Under the pieces are notes generated by a model. It saw nothing but the letters and a program-made list of their open reading frames with translations. It did not search any database and had not been told where the DNA came from. DNA of 64,000 nt. Source: Rhabdornis inornatus. Taxonomy: Eukaryota > Chordata > Aves > Passeriformes > Rhabdornithidae. The stretch lies in assembly GCA_013397075.1 (NCBI GenBank), contig VWZS01002368.1, forward strand, positions 806,001-870,000, given 5' to 3'. A program made the position numbers and the translations under genes. Numbering within the stretch: the first letter of the stretch is position 1; each line of letters opens with the position of its first letter. Of this stretch, positions 41,301 to 54,594 are shown in pieces.

Positions 41301-44300
41301 TTCAAGTGTTAAAAATGTTTTGTGGGGGTTTTATTTTTTTCATTTTTAAACATAACCTTTCCCCCCAGCATATGCATCGTATCTCAATTTAATTCCAAAT
41401 TATTAGTGGTAGTTTTACACAGAAGAAAGCTGAAATCTAGCAGCATTGTGAAACCCCCCTCCCTATATTTTTACTTTACAAACTGAAACAGCAGTAATTT
41501 CATTGTCTAGAAAGCATTTGCAATTAAAGAACTGCCAGCGTTAAGATTTCTCCTTTCCTCTAATACCTTGGATTACTCCTGTGGTATTAGAATTTTGGTA
41601 TAATATAATGTATATACTCATATCTGTTACACAAGAGATCACCCATGAATAATACAAAAGTAATCCTAGATTGCATAAGTATTTACCAGAATTTACCAGT
41701 GTATCTTCAGATTTCTATGTTCTTTGAAACAGTTGTTATTTCAGTACATAAAATACACTAATTTTGCACACATATGATGTAACTCTAAGTTCTCCAACTA
41801 GCTGCAAGCTTGATTGAAAGTGATATAAAAAAACCAGACATCTAACTTGTTCAGCCTGTGTTTAAAAATCATAACATACTACTTTCATTGTTCCATAAAT
41901 TATTTTTAAAAGTACTAAGAAAGTCTAAGAGGAAATCTTTTTAATATGGCTAAAAGGTCACATTTCCTAGTACAGGAAAGAAACAGTGCCAAATTACAGA
42001 AATAACTTTTTTTTTTTAAATTTAAAATACAAGGTACAGAAGAAGACCTTCAAAACAGTAGCTACTGAAACATTAAACCTAATGAGTAACTTAAAGATCA
42101 AAGGATGGTAACATTCAAAGCACAAAGCTCTTCATGACTTGCATCTCAGCAATAAAGCTGCTATACATTGACTTAGAGCTATACTGGGTTTTAGTTGCAG
42201 CCCCTTTACCAACACCCACCACTCAATAAAAAATACTAATGGCAGCAACAGACAGGGAAAGTGGAAATACATTACAGAAGAATGTAGACACAGTGATTAT
42301 CTTTAAACTGCAACTTCTTTTTTGTGGTCAGTATGTTTTAGGTAAAGAGGCAAGGATTAAATTTGATGGAGAAAATTAATTACTTGTGCACCATCAAATA
42401 ATAAATAAATACCATTAAAATCACTGGGTATGACAACTCAAGAGTTAAATTAGAGCTAGAGCATTTGGCAGAATTCAAAGCAGAACCATTCACAGATGAA
42501 GTACACCTGGTGAACACGTTTGCCAGTGTCAAGCCAAAAGACACTTGGACACTGTCCAGTGTTGAGTACTTCCAAATACACAGTGTACTACTGTACAGTC
42601 AACAACACTATTTTGATACTAGCAGGATTCTACTTCTGTACCAAAAACAATGAGTCACATGCCTACAAGTACTATCCTAGACTGGCAGCTTCTACCATGC
42701 AGAAAGAAACATTGCATAGATTGTCTTGGTATTTCATACCCAAAACCACTTAAATCATGGGTTTGGTAGTATTCATATAAGTACATGTGAACATATACTG
42801 GAAGTAGATTTTCACCAGGTCATTTATTTTAAAGCCCAGAAGAGACAATGTGATCACAAAGGTAAGAACCCCTCCCAGTAATAAACATGTCAAGCCACTA
42901 ACTTGTTGAAGTTTTACAATATTCAGTCTTAATTTAAGAAGGTAACGTTTCCATTATAATTCCTATGTCTTCCAAAGGTTAATTACTCTTAGATTTTCAC
43001 TGGCATTCTTATTCTGAATTCATTTGTTTTGAGTTCTCAATAACTGTATCTTATTATTTCCCAAATTAAGATCAGACATCTTTTTTTTCTGGGACATGAT
43101 CAAATAACTTCCTAACCTCAAACAAGTAAAACAGATTTATGAGAACACATTGAAGGATACAGGACAGATTCTGTAGTTCTCAAATCATGCTTGAAACTAA
43201 AATATAACACCACTTTCTGCTCATCTTTTTCTCGGTAGCTGCAAACAAAAGTAACACTCCTTAATTCTGCTTTTTATTGCTTACTTTTGGATCCAAGATA
43301 TTATCACTACACTTTTAGTAATATCACTCCAGGAACAGATGTTTAACTGATTATGCACCATTATAATTAACTGCTTTTCAGTGACACAATTTTGGAACTG
43401 TTTTCTGGAACATACAAGAGCAAACTATTTTCTTTATTCTGGATATATGACAACATTCTTGGCCATGTAAAAATGAATGCTGATCTATCGAGTCCAGCTC
43501 GCCAAGTGATTTGTGTTACTCTACAGAGCTACCCCAGGCTGTAATCATTTCACTCTGTCTTCTGAGGACTTTGTTCCACCTGGATCATGCATAAATACAG
43601 CAACAAGCCATCAGGAGCACCTCAGACAGGAATCCTTGTAACTCTGTCCTGCCTCCAACAGTGGTCAAGAGAAGATATGCAAATACAAAAACCACAGTAA
43701 GAAGTTCTGCAGCAACCTACTTTCAATTTCTTATGAAACATCAGTAATTTGTTGCCTCCTCAGTCCTATAAAACAGTGAATAATGTTCCCTATTTACTTC
43801 TAACACACTTTAGAGGTTTTCAGGATAAAAGTCCCTCAGCTATTCATCATTCCTCACACAAAAGCTTTCTCACAACTCTGCATATTCCTATACCTTTCCT
43901 TGTCCTGTTATGCCATTTTGACATGGAAGAATCAAAGCTGTGTCAGACGCAGTGTCCAAGATGCAGGTGCACCACTGTGGGCTTACACAGCAGGAACAAG
44001 ATGTTTTATTCTGTCATGCATGTTGACTACTCTGAGTTTTCCTTTTCACAGGGTGTATCCTGCCTCCAGAGCATCACTCCTGCAGATAGCAAGTGCCTTG
44101 TTCACAGCCAATCAGTGTGTAAGCAAAGTTAAAACGTTCCGAACACCCCTTTTCACTTAGCACTTATCAACGATGAATTTAATTTGAATTTTATAGGACT
44201 CTTCTTTCTGATCACTGAAATTTACAGAAAATCACAGAAAAAAGAGGAGGAAAATATTTGGACTGTTAATGGACTATTCACAAGTTCAAGACATCAACTA

Positions 44301-47300
44301 ATATTTTCACCCTCATTCTTTTAAACACTAGCAAACTAACCTTAATAAAATATTACTTGTTCAGTGATCTATATGTCTTTTTCTGCAGAGTAACTACTAT
44401 AAAATACAACGCAAAAACCGACAAAAAAATACTACTTTAACCAACACTTGCAAGCTCAAAGTGAGCACACAATCCCCTATAACCATTTAGGGCTGGGGAA
44501 CCCATCAGGACCCCACAGCATCCTCCACTGCTGCAGGACAGCCTTAACTCTGACTCACTGTCCACACCAGGCACATTTCTCCAGACCTGTATAAAGACCT
44601 TGGCAGAAGAGATCTGTCTCTGATGACTGGGCAGGATAAAAATCCCCTGTGCAGTCGAAATCTCCAAACCATGCAGGCAGACTGATACATGGAGGAAATC
44701 ATCTGAATTTTAAGGATTTTGTCCTGCTGTAAGAAGCACCCAGTTGATGGGGTGTAAGCATCTGCTAAGTCTGTCCATGAGCATCTCATCTTTCAGGGTC
44801 AATCTGGCAGACAACAGGCACCCTGAATGGTCAGTCTGGCAAAGGCTTTCCTGCTGAAGGCTCAAGGAGCAGACTCTCCTACTCCTCAGTTACTGGAAGG
44901 TGGCTCCCAAAATTTACCAGTAAAATCAAATCCAAAACACCCTCTCCCCAAAAAAGCACACCCAGGACACAGTCAGCACAAAATCAGGAAAATGGTGCAG
45001 AACAAAGTAAAAAAAAAATAAAAGGTAAAAGCCCAGAGATGGGGATGAATCACAGGTTTTGTGGCCAGATGTTCAGAGAGGATCAGCTCATGCATGTCCC
45101 ACGGAAATAATGGGGAGAGACTATATCAAGGAGGGAACATCAGAGAGACTTCTAGACTGGCTAAGAAGTACAACCCTGTATAAAATAAAACTATCAATGT
45201 TTTTACCTTTATTTCACCCAGTCAAAAAAATTCAGGCTCAAAATCAGAATTTTTCCACTTCTGGTTTCACTCATTTTCTTCCAGTCTCAGATAAATAGTG
45301 TTTAAACCAGTAAGTAAAAATCCACTCAATTTCTTTCAGCATATAATAACTATAGAATACAGTGAAAGACAAAAGTGAAGTGTAACTCAGCGTTACCAAG
45401 CAGCAGAGTCATGCTGCAGTCTTTCTGAACAAATACAGTGCCAGCCTCAATAACTAATGAAACTTATCTTTAAAAGCTGAAAAATTAAACTAAAAAGGAC
45501 CAATGACCAACACTCTATACATTCTGAAGCCATTTACCTCCTCCAAAACCTTTTTTCATTGGCATGCTGTTATTGCAATTTAGCAGGTTTTTTTCTTGGT
45601 CAGACCATCTCCCTCTCCGCTTTCTGCAGTGCCAACAACTAAACAAAGCACCAAATACTGGCCTCAAAACATAAGGAAAATTGAAGATGCTCTTATTGTT
45701 CAGGAATACAGAGGCAAACAGGAAAATCTATCAATCTGACTCAAGAAAACTGGGCCAGCCAATGAGAAAACTGACTTTGAACTTTTATTCATTTTTCATT
45801 AATCCAAAATGTTAAAAGCAGGAATAGGGCTTCTTTTATTTTTCCTAGAAGACCGAAGTATTTTCCCATGCATTGAGTTAAATTTAATGATTTTGTTATA
45901 GAAAGAAGTTTTATCACTGTTCTACCTTCACAGTGTTAAAAACAGAAGAAAGCATACTATTAGTAGAATAAATTAATTCCTGAGAGTTTATCACCCCCTT
46001 ATCTTTCAGCTTACTGAGAGTGAATAATAGATAATAAGAGAAAAGCAGAGAGATATAGAGTCCTCTACTGAAGACCAAATCTGGTCCATTCTCCCAACTT
46101 TGAGAACCACACCAGCTCTGACTGAAACAAACTGGAATTCAGAAATAAGCAAAAGCAGGATGGTTCCTTGCCAGCAGGCAGTTGAGCTGTGGTACTTCTT
46201 GCCATGGGATGTTCCAAATACAGGAAGCTATCATGGGATCTGCAGGGGGCTGGATCAGGCTGTGGAAAACCAATCAATTTTGGTAAATCAAATGCACAAG
46301 AACTACAACTCTGAGCTGTGATGCAGACAAGAAGATTCTTGTGGAAAATTGTGGTCAATGTTACTCTACTCTAGGCACCTGCTTTAAAAATTTTTTGGTC
46401 TGGAGACAAGATACTGGGATATTCCATGGCTCTTCAGCCTAGTCCAGGACAGCCACATGTATTTTTGTTAATGGCCCAGACTGCAGAAAATGAAAAGCTG
46501 TGCAACCATAAACTTTTAAAAAGTCCACTTATCATATCTTCGCTTATTCCAGAACAGCATTATTAACTGACAATTCACACAAAACAGCAAAGCATCAAGT
46601 AAAAACAGCCAGGAAACCCAGCTGCCACAGTTCTTCCCACTAAAGCTTCTTCCAAAGCTTTACTACGTACTCCCATTTCAAGAAGGAAACACCAGCCAAC
46701 CAAAAAGGCTAATAGACTAACTGATAATATGGAATGACTGGCTCAATGTGTAATTCAGTACCACCATTTTGACAAAAACTTTTGGAGGAAAAAAACAAAC
46801 CAACTTAAGTGCTATTAAATAAATAATTACTTGAGGGATTTTATTTGTTTAAAACAATCACTCTGCTTCAGCTAAAGAAGTACTTTGGAAAGCTAGCATT
46901 AAAAAATTATTTGCTCTAATCTTTTCCAAACTGAAGCTTGGCATCTAATCCTCTTCATTACCAAATAACTTAGTAATCAAGTATTCCATTTGTAAAGTAG
47001 TCACAATAACAACACCAAAATAGTTGACCTGAGTTTTTCAAATGTAACTACAGAAGCCAAAAACCCAAACAGCATTTAATTACACAGAGAGTTAGGCAAC
47101 AAACTCCCTTAGTCTTCTTATAAATAGATTAAAATACATGGAGGGTATTTTCATATGAAACTGCTGCATTACTTATTTTAAAAAGAGATGTTGTCCTAGT
47201 CAGCAAGTTACTGTTCAACTGTATAAAGTTGTTATGAAGGTCATTTCATACATCAATTCACTAATGGACTTGTTATTAAACATAGGCACAAACGAATTAA

Positions 47301-47976
47301 TTATAATTATTTAAGAAATAACAGTTTATTTGAAACAAATTTATAATGATAATCAATAATCATGAAGTACTTTACAGCAGTAACTTCATTTACTCTAAAT
47401 GCAGATCATAATTTATTACATTTATTTAGCTCAGGGTTATTTTTTTGCTTCATCAATCTAATATTGCTGACTCTTTATATTTTTATTTATAACTTTTAAT
47501 TGTGCAGAAAGGGGAGAGAATCATGAGTAGTACAACAATAAATAATTTTTAATATGTTTTTTCCCCCATATTTTAAGTCTTAGGAAATTCCTTTTTCATC
47601 CTTTTATTATAGAAGGGAAAGACAAAGAAAAGTCTTTGAAAATCTACTTTCTCTTTTCCTGCAAATCTCATTATTTTAAACAGAAAAAGAAAGAAAGATA
47701 TCAGAACCAGAATATCTGCTAGAGCTTCATAAGGACTAGCAAGTATACAAATATGCCAGGCAACTTTTAATTTAACAAGAACAACAGTTGGCCTTCATTT
47801 TGTACACAGTAAGTCATAAAAATAAATACCAAACATCTACGATTGACATCAAGTCACTTTCTGATGTTCATATCTCAAATGTTGTCCTCTTCTGCTCTCC
47901 CTTGGGTATACTTGGGGTGCACAAAAAACAGCTCCTCAAACCATAAAACCTTCATGTGACCCTACCAGCACTGGTG
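38335..47976. other. Intron 1, between LTR and microsatellite: no gene seen
   Basis: The GC-richer patches at about 38650-39200 and 44440-44900 may be old repeats but show no diagnostic motif. The rest is AT-rich with short chance ORFs only. Confidence 0.65.
40584..40618. repeat. Nested inverted repeats, 11-bp arms around a 12-bp palindrome
   Basis: The arms AAGAACAGAGA (40584-40594) and TCTCTGTTCTT (40608-40618) are perfect. The palindrome AGAACATGTTCT (40593-40604) overlaps the left arm and the loop. Its core GAACATGTTC fits the decamer pattern of a p53 half-site, but no second decamer adjoins it. Confidence 0.85.
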
Positions 47977-47977
47977 N
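47977..47977. other. Single N in the assembly
   Basis: This is the only ambiguous base I noticed. It lies exactly at the left edge of the GGAAA tract, which suggests a closed gap or an unresolved repeat boundary. Confidence 0.95.
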
Positions 47978-48350
47978 AAGGAAAGGAAAGGAAAGGAAAG
48001 GAAAGGAAAGGAAAGGAAAGGAAAGGAAAGGAAAGGAAAGGAAAGGAAAGGAAAGGAAAGGAAAGGAAAGGAAAGGAAAGGAAAGGAAAGGAAAGGAAAG
48101 GAAAGGAAAGGAAAGGAAAGGAAAGGAAAGGAAAGGAAAGGAAAGGAAAGGAAAGGAAAGGAAAGGAAAGGAAAGGAAAGGAAAGGAAAGGAAAGGAAAG
48201 GAAAGGAAAGGAAAGGAAAGGAAAGGAAAGGAAAGGAAAGGAAAGGAAAGGAAAGGAAAGGAAAGGAAAGGAAAGGAAAGGAAAGGAAAGGAAAGGAAAG
48301 GAAAGGAAAGGAAAGGAAAGGAAAGGAAAGGAAAGGAAAGGAAAGGAAAG
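47978..48350. repeat. Perfect (GGAAA)n pentanucleotide microsatellite, about 75 units
   Basis: The 5-bp unit repeats without a single interruption over 373 bp, all purine on the plus strand and all pyrimidine on the minus strand. It gives spurious long ORFs in several frames. Being a mirror-symmetric purine tract, it could form triplex DNA and would be unstable in replication. It starts immediately after an ambiguous base, so the length in the assembly may not be the true length. Confidence 0.97.
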
Positions 48351-49013
48351 TGTGATTCACAGAAAAAGAACCCGTAAAACCACAACTGATGTCTTACTGC
48401 TCCCACTGGACAGACTTAATATTCTTACCAGTCTCCTAACATCAGAGGAAAGAAGCATTGAACTTCCCTCCACAAGACCCTTACATGATATAGCTCAGGC
48501 AAAGAGCAGATTAACTTTCCAAGAGCCTATTGTTTACCAAACATGGAGGGATAAAGAAACAAACCACAGATATTATTCTCACATGCACCAGCAGTTTAAC
48601 AGCTACCAGAATATTTGGTGTCGTAACCCCCACAGCTTGACTTTTTTCTAAGCACCATGTAATCTAAATTCCTTTAAAAGTTGTAATATCATACTTTGAA
48701 GAGTTATTTCAAGCATAACGTGACCGAATTTTGCTATTCTCCCTTTACCACCTTGCTATAGGTGAGATGCTGTGTGACTGCATCAGGGACTCCAGTAAAA
48801 CAAAACTCTAATGATGAAAATGTTGGTACAACAGAATTCATTAATGCCTTCCCAATAAAAAAACCCTTATAATGGTAACATCAATTACTGAGAGATTAAC
48901 ACCGTTTTTCCAATGGAGAGCAGGTTTCCATTTATGCATTTTGACTGCTTCCTCTCCTGCATCCCCTGTGTAGTATGGATAAAAAATGTGTCTTTTCCAA
49001 AATTAACACATAC

Positions 49014-49039
49014 TTGTCAACTGTTACCTCAGTTGACAA
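49014..49039. repeat. Perfect inverted repeat, 10-bp arms, 6-nt loop
   Basis: The arms TTGTCAACTG (49014-49023) and CAGTTGACAA (49030-49039) flank the loop TTACCT. Confidence 0.9.
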
Positions 49040-52011
49040 CGAGCCATATTTCTCACCCATAGCAGAAAACAGTTTATTAACCTGATCTAATTTAAAATAA
49101 AGATTTATGATAATTATGTGAATAATAGTAGCTGTATCATAGAAGAAATGGATACAGCCCCTTAAGCTTAGATTTGCTAATGTAAACTTTAGTTTTATGG
49201 CTCAAGAACTGCATGGAGAGTAAGAGCAAACATTAAGATTTCATCTTTACCACTATAATTATTTGTATTACATACATTTCACAGTTTTTCATGGGCAATT
49301 GCAATACTGTTTGAATGTTGCCACAAAGGTATAGAGAAAAATGGAAGTCAGACTTTTCCTTTCTAAACAATACGCAATGCTGAGGATGGAAAACAACTTT
49401 GATCATTGTGGCTGTTCCCTCTGATCATCAGTGGCATGTCTGGAGGGTCAATATAAAATCACTGCTTGACACAACCACATTCAGACCTCTCTACTCCACT
49501 AGCTGCAGTTTTAATGATAAGCTCTAAGAAGGGAGAGTTAGAGATTCGAAAGATTTTCTCGTTTCTAAGTTGTGTAATAGGATCAATTCCATCTGCCTGG
49601 CCCCAATTCCAGGCACGGCTGAACTCCAGGACTTAATTCAGATCTCTCTAAGGACCCATGTCCTCGCTTATTTCAGTTCCACTCAGCAAGTTCAGAAGAG
49701 AACTGTAAAATGAGTCAAGGAGCAAAGGTGATGAGGGAAGATGTAATGGAGGGTTTTAGAAAAGCAAAAGAAACTGGGAAGTCATGCAAGGCTATAGAAG
49801 TGGTGGAGACTGTGAGCTGAAAGCAGAGCCTGCAACACACAGCAGTGAAATTGCAGAGGCTGGCACAGAAGTGGAGCACAGTGGAGGACCAAGAGCAGAG
49901 CTGATGAGGAGGGAGATGGGTTCTTTACTTTTTTAGAAATGCATGGCAGTCTGCAATTCATATAATCAGCAAACAAAAACAAGATTCAGACAAGAACAAA
50001 AAACAGGCAGAAGTATCAACAATAATACGAGTTAAAAAGGAAAGCATAGAATTCAAAGATTCTGGGAATGTGACAGATGAGACAAAGTAAAGAGTATGGT
50101 CCATGAAAGACAAAGAACTAAGCATTTTTCTTAGTAGTGCAAAGTTTCCCAGATAGGACACATGTTAATGTATAAAAATTCATGAGTTAGGAGTTCACAG
50201 GACTTGGGAGTGTGGGCAAATTTTACACCTCAAAATTGATAATACTTTTGTTTTGCTTCTCCCTCTCTCTTAAATGCTTATATGTCTCCTGTTGTGCCAG
50301 ATTGTGCCAGCCCATTTCATTAGAGAAATCTTTCCTAACACTTCAGTAAACTTCCTTCAAAAATTCTATAAAACCTAAGCTGGTAATAAAGTTGACCACA
50401 AGCAGATTATTATCTCTTTCTACCCCTCCTCTCTGAAAGAAACTTGTACCATGCACATTAATTTCTAATGCAAATATAAAAATAGATGTTGCCAGGGAAC
50501 TACAAATATACAATAATGTTATGTTCAATTCTTCCATTATGTTTTTCTTCACATTTTCCAGGCTTGATTTTTTTATTACTAGTTTTAACCTTATTTTCTA
50601 CTCTACGATGCAGTTTGTTCTTTTCTCAAGTCACAGCATACATAAAACCTTTACCCTTGCAATTAATACTTTTGATTATAAAACATGAGTTCTCTGGGAC
50701 AGGCAATCTTGTAACATAAAGAGAAAGGTTTTATCAAGGTACATCATCTTGATCGCTATTAATTCTTCAATAAACAAGGAGAATAATAAATGTTCATAAT
50801 TTAGAGACCTTGGCTTACCAGGTTACTTGAAAACCATAATGATACCTCGATAACATAGAAAATCCATTAAACATCTTTGTGTGTTGTACCAAGCCTACAG
50901 TAGAAATGCTGAAAACACAGGCCAGTGTCCTTATATCCTCAGGAGTTTTGATGAATAGCCACTCAGCAAAGGCAGGCTTAAAATAAAAGTTTAAAAGAAT
51001 TTGCTCACTTATGCACAGCTATCGGCAAATCCAGATTCTATATGATCTAAGAAACAATCTCAGGTTTTTGCAAAGTCTTACAGGTCTGTGAGCATAACAC
51101 CCATAAACCCTTGTGTGCTTGTGTTATTGGCAGAACTATTTATGCATTTGACAAACTGCTGTTCAGATAAGATGATATCCAACAAAGTACAGAAAAGAAA
51201 CTGTCAACAACTCTGCAAGACTGTAACAGAAATTGCAAAGGCAGAGCTTTCAAGACTAACCATACCTTCAGAATAGTCTCAAATCAGTCCCAGGCATGAA
51301 AAGACAGTTGGAACTGATTTTAAGAGAAGGGTGAAGAATGGCATGTTGCCACAAGAATAAGAACAAAGCCTAAACTGTGTTCCCTGTATGACATAATTGC
51401 TAACATAGACGAGAAAATATTAATATTATAGATAATACAGAGGTTTTAGCCAAATTATATTTGAGAAGTCTAGAACTAGACAGCAAACTTGTAACTGATA
51501 GAAAATAATCACAGTTGACTGGATAATTACATACCCAACCTTTTCATGGTTTGCATGCTTTTATTGCTAAAAAAATATTACTATGGATATTCCATTAGAA
51601 ACACAGAAAGGGAGGAAGTTTGAATCAATAGGCTATTTTTCCACAAAAAATCTAAGTCAAATGGCATAAATAGCAATTCTTTAAAACATGCATCAATATT
51701 ACTGAGTAGTGAAAACCAAGCTGGCAAAAGCCCTGGCTCTCATATGTGCATGAACAAAGGGTGCAAGGTGCAGATATACCAATGTGTTTCCTGTTGGCTG
51801 CTAGAGCAGTTCTACCTTGGTAAAGGTACTTTGCCCTTTAACTTTCAGATTTATGCCAGCTCTGTATTATAAAACCAAGGCAAAAGACATCAGTGAGGAA
51901 AGTAGGGGTGGATAGGCTGGAACATGGCTGAATCCCAAAATCTGTGATAACAGAGGGTCTCAAATAGGGAGAAACTTTGCACAAAAACATAGTTTTTCTT
52001 TGGCTATTTTT

Positions 52012-52030
52012 GCCCAGAAAGTTTCTGGGC
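52012..52030. repeat. 19-bp odd palindrome, 9-bp arms
   Basis: The arms GCCCAGAAA and TTTCTGGGC flank a central G. No nearby feature explains it. A 9-bp-arm palindrome is less striking than the longer hairpins in this intron. Confidence 0.85.
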
Positions 52031-53373
52031 CTGTTTTAACAGCAAAGTAACAAATGGGCTTCTAGCATCACAGGAGTTAATGTGATTCTGTTTTTGGAAA
52101 GCATCTAACATTTAAATATTTGTGATTTTAAAACAGTGAGGATGCAGAAAAAGGACAACATATACAAAATTTTAAATATTTTGAGTTTCCTGTTAATAAC
52201 ACTGTTTGGACCCCTTCTTTCTGGACCTTCCCCCTTCACCTCTCTCCTAACCAATCGACCACTCCCTACTCTTCACCTCACCTCACATTTTATTATACTG
52301 TCAGAATATTTAGGACGGGACAAGGAAAGAAAAATATACTTTGAGAAATATTCCAAAATGCCTTAAAAAAAAAACTTAAGAAAAAAAAAAATGGCATCAC
52401 ATTTTCAAATCTTTTAAGAAAATCCATTTTAAGGGATGGCAGTACTTTGGTCCCGAGGGCCAGCAACTCTTGCAGCTTCATATAAAGGCAGATTCCATAT
52501 ACATAAATCACGTTCTCCCTGGCACCAACTCACTGCAAGAGATGCAAATACATACACTTCAGAAACTAATTTCTGTTGCACATATCTTTAGTTTGATAAA
52601 ATTTAACAGATTTTATGAGTATTAGGCCAACATACCAAAAAAAAAAAAAAAGAACCAACAAGATACACTAAAACTCTTCTTGTTTAAGGCAAACAAGGTC
52701 AGTAGCCAGACAACTGACAAATTATACCATATCATAAAACTCCAGCTTCATTTAGGACTTCTCAATAGGTATCAGATCACACAGACTTATAAGATAAAAT
52801 TCCCTTCCCACATGCATCGCTCTCCCCCTGCCTATCCTCACCAGTTTATTTTTACTTCTGGAATGAAACAAAATGAAATTTCACAATGCTGCAAATTTCT
52901 TACTATGCAACAAAAATAGGGCTTGATTTCTACATTAAATTACCAAATTAATGAACTGTTCAACACTGTGAAATAATTCTATCTGTTTCCAGATATTCTT
53001 ATCCCATTCTCTTACACAAACTGCTTTCCTCAAAAAAAGTTACACTTGAGGACATAAAAACACCAGGACAATATATGGCACTGTTTTAACTCATGGCCTT
53101 TACAGTTGAATAATAATAGAGAAAGAAACTTCAGGATGACTTGTATACCTTTAAAAAGTTATGGTATATGGTAACTATTAAACTAGCTTTTACTGTATTT
53201 TGAACGTTATTTGCTATGACAGTTCTATTTTCTATAACAGAATATTTTTCACACTCCTCTTGGGTTACAATTTCCAATGATGCCAATGCATTAGTTTCAT
53301 CCAAAAAAGTCATCACTTGGAAGTGGTCACACTACCAGTACTTTTCAGGTGCAGATATATCCTTGTCAGGAGG

Positions 53374-53390
53374 AAAAAAAAAAAAAAAAA
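53374..53390 (+). repeat. A homopolymer (17)
   Basis: An uninterrupted A-run. A similar run of 15 lies at 52637-52651. Neither has a recognisable retroposon upstream. Confidence 0.9.
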
Positions 53391-54526
53391 TGTTATGGCC
53401 ACACTAGATGAATACATAACATGCATTATCAAGGAAGATTAGAGTAATATTTGAGTAATAGTTGAAGACTTTTCATCAGAGAACCTTTATCTTCTCCATA
53501 CTTTGCTCTCCTCAGCCATCTGTCCCAGACCTTCAAAGTTCTTGGTGTATTTTATGTAGGCTTCCCTATTAGGAGTTTCTTCCACAAACTGATTTTTTCT
53601 TTTTCTTTATTTAAGAGTTTCAGAGAAAGCACGTATAAATATGCATATACATATAAATAATGGAGCAGGAAACCTGTTTCTTATTCTTTTTTTCCTGCCA
53701 CTTTGAGTGAACGCAGTAAGCTAACCAAGGTGAAAAAGTCTGCAAAAACCTTTATAACAAGAATCACCCTACCATTTTTAATAATGTTCTATTTACAAAT
53801 TAGCAACACTATGTTAGGTCTCAAATCAATAAAGAAGAATATGCAAGTTTTAAGACGTGGAAATAAAACTACTGAATCGTATTTTTTGTTCAGTCTTTCT
53901 TCAGCTCTTTGTTTGCTTTGGCTAGCTTAAACGCTGAAATCTTTGGGACATAACATTTTTGTGATCTATTTTTAAAACAAGACTCTTATATCAAATAAAC
54001 CATATTGATATATCCTAAACTGAATATAGGCATGTAAAGGACCAGACTAGACAAGAAAAAAACACAGTAATATAATAACTCCGAAGAAATTCCAGTGGAC
54101 ATGATATAAATGAATGTGACATAAAAGTAATTTTGGGACAGAAAAAAGTGGGGCAATGCTGCTTTCAGAAGACTATTTAATGTTTGTGAAGTTCTTGGAA
54201 GATTAACAGCCTCCATAGGTATTATGGCTATGGATTACCACTGGAGTCATGTAGCCTTACTCTGAAATTGAGAATCTGAGGAATTTGAGACAACCTCCAA
54301 TTCAAAGTCAAAAGAAAGGCTTAGGCATAAAAATTTGAAGAATCCTATACTGTAAAGAATTGATAAAAGCCATACACTACCATAAATTTTCTTCATTTCT
54401 ATTATAACAGTTTAAAATTACACCTTTCAATAGGTGTATCTGTGGGTAAAATTTGTAAAAATATCAACCATTGGTATACATCTTAGACTTTCTTTTGAAT
54501 TGACAGAGGGGAAAAAAAGTGGTGCT

Positions 54527-54554
54527 ACTATCAGAAACCAATGTTTCTGATAGT
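54527..54554. repeat. Perfect inverted repeat, 12-bp arms, 4-nt loop
   Basis: The arms ACTATCAGAAAC (54527-54538) and GTTTCTGATAGT (54543-54554) are exact reverse complements around the loop CAAT. A second perfect hairpin follows 8 nt later. Confidence 0.95.
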
Positions 54555-54562
54555 TAAACTCA

Positions 54563-54594
54563 AGAATATACCTTGATACTTCAAGGTATATTCT
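54563..54594. repeat. Perfect inverted repeat, 14-bp arms, 4-nt loop
   Basis: The arms AGAATATACCTTGA (54563-54576) and TCAAGGTATATTCT (54581-54594) are exact reverse complements around the loop TACT. Its sequence is unrelated to that of the hairpin at 54527-54554. Confidence 0.95.

Noticed and set aside
43749..44132. 127-codon ORF on plus
   Set aside because: Composition and residue order look random, with no recognisable motif. It lies inside intron 1 on the antisense strand.
47956..48651. Long ORFs on both strands (up to 231 codons) rich in KGKER or PFLSF repeats
   Set aside because: They are translations of the GGAAA microsatellite, which lacks stop codons in several frames. The flanking parts show no domain.
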